Shown here: positions 8,699 through 16,289 of the stretch, in pieces
Position numbering within the stretch: position 1 is the first letter of the stretch
How the letters are laid out: every line of letters begins with the position of its first letter
Notes under the pieces: generated by a model
Told to the model about the DNA's origin: nothing
Database searches by the model: none
What the model saw: the letters and a program-made list of their open reading frames with translations, nothing else
Position numbers and translations under genes: made by a program
Assembly (NCBI GenBank): GCA_019090895.1
Contig: JAHRVB010000054.1
Span: 1-39,312 of the forward strand
Direction: 5' to 3'
Length of the DNA stretch: 39,312 nucleotides
Source: Kangiellaceae bacterium
Lineage (GTDB): Bacteria > Pseudomonadota > Gammaproteobacteria > Enterobacterales > Kangiellaceae

Positions 8699-9640
8699 AT
8701 GAGAAATTCACAATCCAAGCAGGAAAGTAAGCTAAGATACCATTGCGTCACACAGCTGTTTTCCGAATTCGATAATTCACCATTGCAACTAATTAATGAT
8801 AGCCACATACATGCAAAGCAGGTGCAGCTAACAATCAAACGAGATGACTTGATTCATTCGATAATATCTGGAAACAAATGGAGAAAACTCAAGTATTTGT
8901 TATTGTCGATCGAAAATTTAAAGTACAAGCGTATTGCTGCAATGGGTGGCCCTTACTCCAACTTTTTGCATGCATTATCTTATGTTTGTTATTTGTTAGG
9001 CTGGCAGTGCCAATTATATGTAAGAGGCTATAGAGACCAGCCTCTTACGCCAACACTTAAGGATTGTCTCAAATGGAACGCAACGATAATATTTGTTAAC
9101 CGAGTCAGTTTTAGAGAGATGAGAATGAACAAGCCGTTGTTGGCTGATGATATTTATTGGATTAAGGAAGGAGGGCAACACGAGCTAGCAATACCCGGCA
9201 TATCAGAAATATTTTCAGAACTATCCGATGAATATGATCATGTTCTAATCGCGAGCGCCACAGGGACTAGTGTTGCCGGATTAGTCGTAGGTGCTCGGAA
9301 GTACCAACCCAAGGCAAAGATAACCGGCATTTCAGTATTGAATAATCATCAACAGCAGATCAGCGATGTGAATAATATGATAGATAGCCGCAATAATAAT
9401 TGGGCTATTCGAACGGGATTTGAATTTGGAGGATTCGCAAAAAAAACTCAAGCGCTAATCGATTTTACCCAGCAGTTTATTTTGCGTAATGAAATTCCTA
9501 TCGAACCGGTTTATAGCGCTAAGTCATTTTTCGCTACCTTTGAACTGATTGAGAAAGGAATTATTCAATCAGGTTCTAACGTTTTGTTGATCCACTGTGG
9601 AGGATTACAAGGGGTACGATGCAATAGTTCCAATGTATAG
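8699..9640 (+). CDS. PLP-dependent enzyme, ACC deaminase/D-cysteine desulfhydrase family
   Basis: 313 residues, fold-type II PLP enzyme. The N-terminal block IKRDDLIHSIISGNKWRKLKYL matches the family, with the Schiff-base lysine expected at K60 in SGNKWRKL. A PLP-contacting segment AAMGGPYSNFLHAL follows, then ASATGTSVAGLVVGA for the phosphate cup, and a family C-terminus LLIHCGGLQG. Members deaminate ACC or desulfhydrate D-cysteine; many gammaproteobacterial ones are uncharacterised, so the substrate is open. The start at 8699 has only a weak ribosome site. It stands alone and is convergent with the hydratase gene at 9670. Confidence 0.85.
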   Translation: MRNSQSKQESKLRYHCVTQLFSEFDNSPLQLINDSHIHAKQVQLTIKRDDLIHSIISGNKWRKLKYLLLSIENLKYKRIAAMGGPYSNFLHALSYVCYLLGWQCQLYVRGYRDQPLTPTLKDCLKWNATIIFVNRVSFREMRMNKPLLADDIYWIKEGGQHELAIPGISEIFSELSDEYDHVLIASATGTSVAGLVVGARKYQPKAKITGISVLNNHQQQISDVNNMIDSRNNNWAIRTGFEFGGFAKKTQALIDFTQQFILRNEIPIEPVYSAKSFFATFELIEKGIIQSGSNVLLIHCGGLQGVRCNSSNV

Positions 9641-9669
9641 CGATGTTATTTTTTTTGAGTTATGCTTTG

Positions 9670-10752
9670 CTATTTAAGAATGAAAACAGAGTAGTCTAAA
9701 TCGAGAACGAGGTCGGGATGGTATTTAGTTCTACCTTTTTCATAGCTAAAAAGAGTTCCCATTTTTTCGGGAAGGTTATTTTTAATTCCTAGCATTCTAA
9801 TCCGAGCCAAACCCAAGTCAGACCGACCGATCACTTCTTGGAGGTCTAAAATCTCGCTCTGACAATAAATGGTATCACCCGAGTAAGAAGGATTACAGTG
9901 GGTGCCAGCGTTAATTGAAGATAACCAAACAGCACTGCCTAAACCGTTATAGCTGAGTGATTTGCAAATAGAGATAACGTGTCCTCCATAAACCAGTCTT
10001 TTTTGAGCAGGTGTCTCTTTCATCATATGCTGATTGAAATGAACACGGGCATTATTCTGATAGAGCCGAGTCGCTAATGAGTGATCGGAGTCGTTAATAG
10101 TCATTCCGTCTTGGTGATGAATGGTATCGCCGATCGAAAAATACTCAAAACGAGGTTGATGGTCGCTGTCACTGGCTGACCACGAGTTGAAGTTAATCGC
10201 ACTAGGTAAATTCTGTTGCGAAAAGTCTACAACTACTTCGGTTTCAGGAACCAATGATTTAGACATCAATGCGGTTATATCGTTTTTCTTAACCATTACC
10301 CAACGCTTCCATTCAAGCGCTATTTGTTCATGTTGATTGACTGCAATCGAATGGACGTAAACGACTCCCGTTTTTCCACTCGAATTTTCTTTCAAACCGA
10401 TTACTTCACTGGTGACTGAAAGTGTATCTCCAGAGAAACAAGGTTGATGAAATTTGACTTCTGCATAACCGAGGTTGGCGACAGCGTTAAGTGAAATATC
10501 ATTGACTGTCTTACCAAAGGCAATATGAAAAACCAATAAGTTATCGAGTGGTATTGCGTTAAATCCGACACGTTCTGCTACTGTCTTCGCACAATGCAGT
10601 GCAAAGCGACTTCCAGTCAACGCAAGGTACAAGGTTGCATCACTTTCAGTGATGGTTCTAGGAACTCCGTGAACAAGGGTTTGACCTAGTTTGAAATCTT
10701 CAAAATAATTGCCGTGTGATTTATAGTGCTCAGCGGGGTTGGGCGCACTCAT
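9670..10752 (-). CDS. Mesaconyl-CoA hydratase (beta-methylmalyl-CoA dehydratase), double-hotdog MaoC family
   Basis: 360 residues with two hotdog/MaoC modules. It strongly resembles Rhodobacter Mcd/Mch: GNYFEDFKLGQT, LLVFHIAFGKTV, ISLNAVANLGYAEVKF, GKTGVVYVHSIAVNQ, then ATRLYQNNARVHFNQH and RLVYGGHVIS in the second half. The reaction is reversible hydration of mesaconyl-CoA to beta-methylmalyl-CoA, known from the ethylmalonyl-CoA pathway, the methylaspartate cycle and the 3-hydroxypropionate bicycle. It is the last gene of a four-gene minus operon; its ATG overlaps the stop of the CitE-like gene by 4 nt (ATGA). None of the ethylmalonyl-CoA pathway's own mutases or reductases is seen here. The substrate may differ slightly, but assignment to this family is firm. 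Confidence 0.88.
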   Translation of the reverse strand: MSAPNPAEHYKSHGNYFEDFKLGQTLVHGVPRTITESDATLYLALTGSRFALHCAKTVAERVGFNAIPLDNLLVFHIAFGKTVNDISLNAVANLGYAEVKFHQPCFSGDTLSVTSEVIGLKENSSGKTGVVYVHSIAVNQHEQIALEWKRWVMVKKNDITALMSKSLVPETEVVVDFSQQNLPSAINFNSWSASDSDHQPRFEYFSIGDTIHHQDGMTINDSDHSLATRLYQNNARVHFNQHMMKETPAQKRLVYGGHVISICKSLSYNGLGSAVWLSSINAGTHCNPSYSGDTIYCQSEILDLQEVIGRSDLGLARIRMLGIKNNLPEKMGTLFSYEKGRTKYHPDLVLDLDYSVFILK

Positions 10753-11645
10753 TTTTCAGGCCCTATCAATTCGTTTTGGCCTAATTCTTTAACTTGGTTA
10801 TAAAGCGCAATGACACGACGAGCCCAAAGCTCAAGACTGGGTTCAATAAGCCTATCATCAATCACAGCAACACTTTTTCCCATTTCATGTGCGCTGGCAA
10901 TCGCCTCGATTATTTTCTTCGCTCGTTTAATATCTTCTCCTTTAGGAGTGAAGGCATCATTGTTATAAGCAAGTTGGATAGGGTGAATAACCGCCTTACC
11001 ATCGAAACCTAAATCGCGCGCCTGTCGGCAAGAGAATTCGCAAGCTTCTATATTTTTTAAGTCGAAGTGAGGACCATCGATAATACATTTATCATGAGCT
11101 CTTGCACCAAGAACGGCCATCGATAAACTAGTTAACAGACCCATTCTGTCGAGAGTCATATTGATTCTTAATGCGTTAGCTAGATCAGTAGTCCCTAATA
11201 CAATGGCACTTAATCGCTCGCTTGCACCTGCTATTTCTTCACTTTTAAGCACGCCTTTGGGACTTTCAATATTTGCCATTACTGGTAGACGTTGTCCACC
11301 TAATTCGTCCATGGTGGCTATTGCCGCTCTAATTTCGCCGGCGCTTTCGACATGAGGAAATAGAATACCGTCGATTTCTAAGTTTATTACTGCCCGTATA
11401 TCGTCCATTCCCCATTCAGAATCAAGTGAATTGATGCGAACAATCTTTTCAGAGTAACCAAAATTAGGATTCTCAAATGCTCGCAGCAAAGTTTTTCGAG
11501 CCTCCGATTTTTGCGCAGGCGGTACGGACTCTTGCAGATCGAAAATGATACAGTCGGTGTGTAACAATCTCGATTTTTCGATATGTTTTAACTCATGAGC
11601 AGAAACGTAAAGAACACTTCTTCTTGGACGATATTGGTAAGTCAT
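10749..11645 (-). CDS. CitE/HpcH-family CoA-ester lyase (malyl-/methylmalyl-CoA lyase type)
   Basis: 298 residues, TIM-barrel Mg-dependent lyase/aldolase of the HpcH/HpaI family. Seen: RRSVLYVSAHELKHIEKS, substrate Arg in KIVRINSLDS, Mg ligands expected in MANIESPKG (Glu) and LGTTDLANAL (Asp), and KAVIHPIQLAYNNDAFTP near the C-terminus. The usual LEDSV motif reads LQESV, a swap of two conserved acidic positions not shared by the two paralogs in this cluster. Shine-Dalgarno AAAGGAG precedes the ATG; the gene starts 2 nt after the ligase stop and overlaps the hydratase by 4 nt. Next to a mesaconyl-CoA hydratase, cleavage of beta-methylmalyl-CoA to propionyl-CoA and glyoxylate is the natural prediction (inference). 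Confidence 0.85.
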   Translation of the reverse strand: MTYQYRPRRSVLYVSAHELKHIEKSRLLHTDCIIFDLQESVPPAQKSEARKTLLRAFENPNFGYSEKIVRINSLDSEWGMDDIRAVINLEIDGILFPHVESAGEIRAAIATMDELGGQRLPVMANIESPKGVLKSEEIAGASERLSAIVLGTTDLANALRINMTLDRMGLLTSLSMAVLGARAHDKCIIDGPHFDLKNIEACEFSCRQARDLGFDGKAVIHPIQLAYNNDAFTPKGEDIKRAKKIIEAIASAHEMGKSVAVIDDRLIEPSLELWARRVIALYNQVKELGQNELIGPEK

Positions 11646-11647
11646 GT

Positions 11648-13288
11648 TTATTGACTCCTTTGATTTTTTAGGTCAATCAGCATTTGTTTTCTCAGAACCT
11701 TACCATTTTTAGTTCGTGGAAAATCTTGATAGAAATGAGCTAGTTTTGGAGCTTTGTATTTGGCAAGTTTCTCATTACCAAAGTCCAGCAATTGTTGTTC
11801 AGATAGTTCAGAGTCTTTGTGTAAGATAACACAGGCACTGACTAATATTTTCTCTGGACCGAGCTCTTCACCAAGTGCAACACAATCGGCAATGGCGGGA
11901 TGGGTCTTGAGTACTCGTTCAATTTCATGAGGGGAAACTCGGTAACCAAAAGTATTGATAATGTCATCTTTTCTTCCCAAGAACCAAATGTAGCCGTCTT
12001 CATCTGTGCGTGCATAATCACCAGTAAAGAAATAATCATCATGTTTGGCTTTAGTTGTTTCTTCTGGCAACTGCCAGTAATTGAGAAATAATCCCGGGTC
12101 GTTTTCTGGGATAGCTATCATTCCCTCTTCGTTTACTGGGGCCGGAGTACCATCACCGGTTAATATTTGGATGTTATGACCTGGTTGCGGAAATCCCGCT
12201 GCACCCGGTCTAATCGGACGGTCTATTCGCTGAGAGATGTAATAAGAAAACTCACTCATGCCTATTGCTTCAAACACGTCCTGTCCAAATCGTTTTCGCC
12301 ATGCTGCTAACATCTCATCAGACAAATGTTCGCCGGCACTCATGCAATGGCGTAACGATGGTACATCTTCGCCCTTAAAATCTGTTTTTTGGATTATTTG
12401 CCGATAGATGGTTGGTACACCGATGAATATGGTACAGCTATGTTTTTTAATGAGTGTTGGCCAAGTGCCGGCATCATTTTTGCCTTCATGCACAATCACG
12501 GTGTGACCGTGAAACAAAGGGTCCATCAATGCTGAGCCCAATACGTAAGTCCAATTGAACTTACCTGAATGCATTATTCTGTCGCCATCCTTAAAATCGA
12601 ACCAATACTGACTAGCAGGAAGTCGACCTATTAAAGAACGGTGTGCATGTAATACGCCTTTAGGAAAACCAGTGGTACCGGAGGTGTAAACCAAATATGC
12701 GGGATCATCAGCTTTACTTTTAACTATCGTTTTTGTCGCTGCTAGGTCCGCCATCGATTCTGTCAAATCAATCAACTTGATGGACGAGTTAGGTTGTTCT
12801 GGCATTATTCCTGGACCTGCGAGCAATACCGTTTCAAGTTTTGTTGGTTGATCCAAAATAGACTCTAGTTCAGACCACATAGATTTCGCAGCGACCAATA
12901 CCTTAGCACCGGAATCCTTGGCTAAATAAGCGACCTCTGAGGCTGCTAACAGTGTTGATGTTGGAACTGCCACAGCACCATGACGAAGGCAGCCAAAAAA
13001 GCTCTCAGGGTAGTCAGTTGAATTAGGCAAACGGATTAAGACTCGATCACCTATTGAAACGGATAACTGATTAAGTAGAGTCGCGAATTTACTACTTTGC
13101 TGGTCGAGCGCAGCGTAAGAAAGTTCCTTGGTACCGAGTTCATCATCTTCTACAATCAAAGCGATGTTATCGGCACGCTCACTTAACGCATGTTGATTAA
13201 CACATTCTTGCGCGATATTAAAATAAGTTGGAATATTCCATTTAGTGTCTGAATCAGTTTGATTTAGAAAGCGATCGAGTTGGTTCAT
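11648..13288 (-). CDS. Acyl-CoA/aryl-CoA ligase (ANL family, benzoate-CoA-ligase-like)
   Basis: 546 residues using the ATG at 13288, 1 nt after the stop of the upstream lyase gene. An upstream in-frame ATG at 13360 would overlap that gene by 71 nt and adds an unlike N-terminus. ATP-binding loop YTSGTTGFPK at 201-210; acceptor-binding SGKFNWTYVLG; adenylation motif GMSEFSYY; TGDYARTDEDGYIWFLGRKDDII hinge; catalytic lysine near PRTKNGKVLRKQ. It activates a carboxylic acid with ATP to its CoA thioester. Placed between two CoA-ester lyases and a mesaconyl-CoA hydratase, it probably makes the pathway entry thioester (mesaconyl-CoA or a related acid) instead of a CoA-transferase. Substrate is inferred, not shown. 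Confidence 0.88.
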   Translation of the reverse strand: MNQLDRFLNQTDSDTKWNIPTYFNIAQECVNQHALSERADNIALIVEDDELGTKELSYAALDQQSSKFATLLNQLSVSIGDRVLIRLPNSTDYPESFFGCLRHGAVAVPTSTLLAASEVAYLAKDSGAKVLVAAKSMWSELESILDQPTKLETVLLAGPGIMPEQPNSSIKLIDLTESMADLAATKTIVKSKADDPAYLVYTSGTTGFPKGVLHAHRSLIGRLPASQYWFDFKDGDRIMHSGKFNWTYVLGSALMDPLFHGHTVIVHEGKNDAGTWPTLIKKHSCTIFIGVPTIYRQIIQKTDFKGEDVPSLRHCMSAGEHLSDEMLAAWRKRFGQDVFEAIGMSEFSYYISQRIDRPIRPGAAGFPQPGHNIQILTGDGTPAPVNEEGMIAIPENDPGLFLNYWQLPEETTKAKHDDYFFTGDYARTDEDGYIWFLGRKDDIINTFGYRVSPHEIERVLKTHPAIADCVALGEELGPEKILVSACVILHKDSELSEQQLLDFGNEKLAKYKAPKLAHFYQDFPRTKNGKVLRKQMLIDLKNQRSQ

Positions 13289-13289
13289 A

Positions 13290-14411
13290 TTAGATTCGTC
13301 CGTAGGGCCAGTTTTCTCGTATAACATGAATAGGAAGTAATTTAAGAACGTGCATGGCAAACTCTTTGTCTTCTTCAGTAAGTGATTTTAGAGCGTAGGC
13401 TCTCAATAGTGTTTGGAGGGCTTTTCCAAACATTGGCGGATCAAGCATTTCGCCTTCAAACTTAATCGCACCGCCGAGTAAGGCATCGGCTTCGATGGCT
13501 GCTTTAAGCATCGCTATGTTACGTTTTATAATCATTGGCGAAGGAGTGAACGCGACCTTACATAAGTGAATATGATACGGATGGATCACTTGCTTCCCCG
13601 TGAGTCCCATTTGCGCTTCTACCGTCGCATGACGATGGACAACATGCGATTCATGATCACCGTGTAGATCTAACCAACGTCTTACGTCATGAGGTTCAAT
13701 ATTGTTGCTTGGCATTGGCGTCTCATTAATAAGCACTTCAACGCCACCTATGACTCCTTTCCCCGCAATTCTAGCTTCTAGGAGTAAGTTTCTTAAATAA
13801 GTCTTTAATTCGTCAATCCACCCCTCTGGAGTTAAATGAATCGCCATAGCTTTAGAGAAATCATGAATTCCAAATACGACATGTTTTACGGTGGAAAACT
13901 GCATTAATTCGGGGGCTAGTTTAAGAGAGCGGGGATGTTCAATTATGGGTTGTATTTCAATATTAGGATTAACGCCAACTAACCAAGCAGAAAGATCGCG
14001 TATTTCGGCCGCACCGTACATTTCGCCTGCTTTTGCTAGTACGATGACATCAATAAATTGTCCTACTTCTTTAATTAACTCTAGATCTTTTTCGTATTCT
14101 TCTGTTCTAAAGGGGTTGATTCTTAAGGCTATCTGGAATTTTCTCTCGGGAAATATAGGTAGCTCATTTCTCAATAAATCACGACTCATTGCCTTTTGTC
14201 GGCAGCCATCCTCAAGGTCGAACAACAGTGTGTGAGCCTCACATCGGTGAGCATGCTTGCGGATTCGAGCCACCGCTTGTTCCATCGTTTCGTATTCGCT
14301 GTGTTTCGGCGAATATTTAACTGGCGGGTAATAAAGTTGAATACCAGGCCAAAAGCCGCCCAGTACATCTTCTTCATTAACATGATCGAGAAATTCGTTG
14401 TAACTGTTCAT
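13290..14411 (-). CDS. Long-form CitE/HpcH-family CoA-ester lyase
   Basis: 373 residues, longer than the usual 280-320. It opens with an N-terminal extension (about 1-60) containing GGFWPGIQLYYPP. Core features: LLFDLEDGCRQKA, IALRINPFR, Glu in PIIEHPRSLKLAPEL, Asp in VFGIHDFSKAM, and KQVIHPYHIHLCKVAFTPS. First gene of the four-gene minus operon, 1 nt from the ligase. It is clearly divergent from the other two lyases in this cluster, so it may act on a different hydroxyacyl-CoA. I cannot name its substrate. Confidence 0.82.
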   Translation of the reverse strand: MNSYNEFLDHVNEEDVLGGFWPGIQLYYPPVKYSPKHSEYETMEQAVARIRKHAHRCEAHTLLFDLEDGCRQKAMSRDLLRNELPIFPERKFQIALRINPFRTEEYEKDLELIKEVGQFIDVIVLAKAGEMYGAAEIRDLSAWLVGVNPNIEIQPIIEHPRSLKLAPELMQFSTVKHVVFGIHDFSKAMAIHLTPEGWIDELKTYLRNLLLEARIAGKGVIGGVEVLINETPMPSNNIEPHDVRRWLDLHGDHESHVVHRHATVEAQMGLTGKQVIHPYHIHLCKVAFTPSPMIIKRNIAMLKAAIEADALLGGAIKFEGEMLDPPMFGKALQTLLRAYALKSLTEEDKEFAMHVLKLLPIHVIRENWPYGRI

Positions 14412-14795
14412 ATTTCGCTACCTATTGTTTTGTATGCTTTTGGCTAACTGGTCGGAGCTCTTGCGCTAATATCCAAATCATACCGACTTCATGTAGGATT
14501 TCAAACAATTGTTTAAAATCTCTTACAAAGACTCAAAATTGCAGAAGTCCGTTCAAAATCAGCTATTCTCAATACAGGGCACGTCGATGAATGCAATAAT
14601 TCTATATCAAAGATGCGAGCAATTGACCCTTTTATTGGGAAGGTATGACTAAAGTCTAGTGAAGTTTTATTGCATAGGTTGTGAAATATTGCGATAAATA
14701 CGCTAGAAATTAATACACCTTGAACCGACAGTGTGTTGTCTTATCAATATTTTGTTGTAAATGCTAAGGCCATCAAAGTTTAACAGGAGCATAAA
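14412..14795. other. Divergent control region between the two arms of the CoA-ester cluster
   Basis: 384 bp without a credible gene. It must drive both the four-gene minus operon and the plus-strand lyase/thioesterase pair. The only striking element is the near-palindrome at 14497-14520, 86 bp upstream of the minus-operon start. No promoter pair stands out. No regulator gene is adjacent, so the factor is probably encoded elsewhere. Confidence 0.5.
14497..14520. promoter_or_regulatory. 24-bp near-perfect palindrome, probable operator
   Basis: GATTT, C, AAACAATTGTTT, A, AAATC: a perfect 12-bp core and 5-bp outer arms, with one mismatched pair. Its core CAAAC-AATT-GTTTA is close to the published PsrA/FadR-type box of fatty-acid regulators (C/GAAAC N2-4 GTTTG/C). 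The similarity is partial and the regulator is unknown. Confidence 0.5.
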
Positions 14796-15785
14796 ATGCC
14801 AACTCTAGTTCACCCTAACGAAGCACTATTTGATGCTGAAAAACCATTTCCAGTCATTCCTAGCTGCGAGCATTTTGCCGGCAGCGAGAAATTAATGAAC
14901 AAAGCGCTAGAGATGCAGGATAAATTTGGGCCTGTATTCGACATAACCTGTGACTGTGAAGATGGCGCGGCTGCGGGAAAGGAGTCTGAACACGCGGAAA
15001 TGGTGGCCAAGGTCATTTCTAGTGTGAGTAATGTACACAATATGATGGGGGTCAGGATACATGATTTCAGTCACCCTCATTGGAAAAGTGATGTGGATAT
15101 ATTGGTACCTACGATAGGTAAAAACGTCGCATATATCACTTTGCCGAAGTGTACTCAGGCATTTCAAATTGAAGTCATGGTGGGTTATATAAAAAAGGTT
15201 GCTAAAGAATGTGGTATTGATAGAAAAATACCAATTCATGTGCTTATCGAAACTCATGGGGCGTTAAAAGAAATTTGGAAAATTGCTGAAATTGATTGGA
15301 TTCAAGTGCTTGATTTTGGAATGATGGACTTCGTTAGTGGACACTACGGAGCGATCCCTGCCGCTTGTATGCGAAGTCCTGGACAGTTTGATCATCCATT
15401 GCTTGCTAGAGCTAAAACAGAATTAGTGGCTGCCGCACTCGCCAACGGAATCGTTCCAGCGCACAATGTGACTTTAGATCTCAAAAATGCTGAGCAGACA
15501 AAGAGCGACGCTGAGCGAGCGAGAAGTGGTTTTGGGTTTATGCGAATGTGGAGCATATACCCAACACAAATCGAATCGATCGTTGCCGCAATGCAACCTG
15601 ACTACTCTGAGGTTGAAGACGCACAAGGGATTCTGCTCGCCGCCCAATACTCAGATTGGGGGCCCATTCAATATAAGGGAGAGTTACATGACAGAGCGAC
15701 TTATCGTTATTTCTGGCAACTGTTGCAACGAGCACAGTTAAGTGGCTTACAGCTAACTGATGAAGTAAAATCTCGATTCTTTTAA
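14796..15785 (+). CDS. Third CitE/HpcH-family CoA-ester lyase
   Basis: 329 residues. Matches a proteobacterial subgroup that opens with IPSCEHFAGSEKLMNKAL and carries DCEDGAA in place of LEDSV. Other features: VRIHDFSHPHW with the substrate Arg, HVLIETHGALKEI (Mg Glu), LDFGMMDFVSGHYGAIP (Mg Asp) and MWSIYPTQIESIVAAM. Strong Shine-Dalgarno AGGAG 8 nt before the ATG. Divergent from the ligase operon and followed 30 nt later by a thioesterase gene. Likely reactions are malyl-CoA or citramalyl-CoA type cleavage or its reverse; which one cannot be told from sequence. Confidence 0.83.
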   Translation: MPTLVHPNEALFDAEKPFPVIPSCEHFAGSEKLMNKALEMQDKFGPVFDITCDCEDGAAAGKESEHAEMVAKVISSVSNVHNMMGVRIHDFSHPHWKSDVDILVPTIGKNVAYITLPKCTQAFQIEVMVGYIKKVAKECGIDRKIPIHVLIETHGALKEIWKIAEIDWIQVLDFGMMDFVSGHYGAIPAACMRSPGQFDHPLLARAKTELVAAALANGIVPAHNVTLDLKNAEQTKSDAERARSGFGFMRMWSIYPTQIESIVAAMQPDYSEVEDAQGILLAAQYSDWGPIQYKGELHDRATYRYFWQLLQRAQLSGLQLTDEVKSRFF

Positions 15786-15815
15786 AAGTAAAGTTAATCG
15801 ATAACGAGTCTGAAT

Positions 15816-16250
15816 ATGGAACAAAAAGAACATTTCAAACACTTAGAGAGCATGTACCAAGCGGCACCATTGAATCAGTTTTATCAACCCGTTATGACCG
15901 TCAGTGAAGGAACTGCGGAAATCTCTATTGAATTAGATTCAAAGTACTTTCATGCCGGTCAAGCCGTGCACGGTTCGGTGTATTTCAAGATGCTGGATGA
16001 TGCGGCGTTTTTCGCCGCGAACTCGTTGGAGCCCGATTTCTTTGTTTTGACAACCTCCTTTACGACCTATCTGACTAAACCGATATCTACAGGAAAAATG
16101 ACCGCAATCGGCAAAGTGGTTAACAAGAACAAATCGCAATTTATCGCCGAAGCTGTTGTGTACAACTCCCAAGGTCAGGAAATCGGTCGCGGCAACGGTA
16201 TATTTGTAAAAAGTAAATCGAAGTTGTTAGATGTTGAAGGTTACAACTGA
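15816..16250 (+). CDS. PaaI-type hotdog acyl-CoA thioesterase
   Basis: 144 residues, single hotdog fold of the PaaI/4HBT group. The segment AVHGSVYFKMLDDAAFFAANS holds the usual HG and acidic positions of the active-site helix; TTSFTTYLTKPISTGKMTAIGKVV and EIGRGNGIFVKS complete the fold. It hydrolyses acyl-CoA to free acid and CoA. Only 30 nt after the lyase, so probably co-transcribed; it may release CoA from dead-end thioesters of the pathway or act as a malyl-CoA-type thioesterase (inference). Ribosome site weak. Confidence 0.85.
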   Translation: MEQKEHFKHLESMYQAAPLNQFYQPVMTVSEGTAEISIELDSKYFHAGQAVHGSVYFKMLDDAAFFAANSLEPDFFVLTTSFTTYLTKPISTGKMTAIGKVVNKNKSQFIAEAVVYNSQGQEIGRGNGIFVKSKSKLLDVEGYN

Positions 16251-16289
16251 AGGAAAACAATCTAGAAAATTCCATTTACATTTACTCTT

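Noticed and set aside
13289-13360. Longer start for the acyl-CoA ligase
   Set aside because: Would overlap the upstream lyase gene by 71 nt; the ATG at 13288 sits 1 nt after that gene's stop, as expected in this tight operon.
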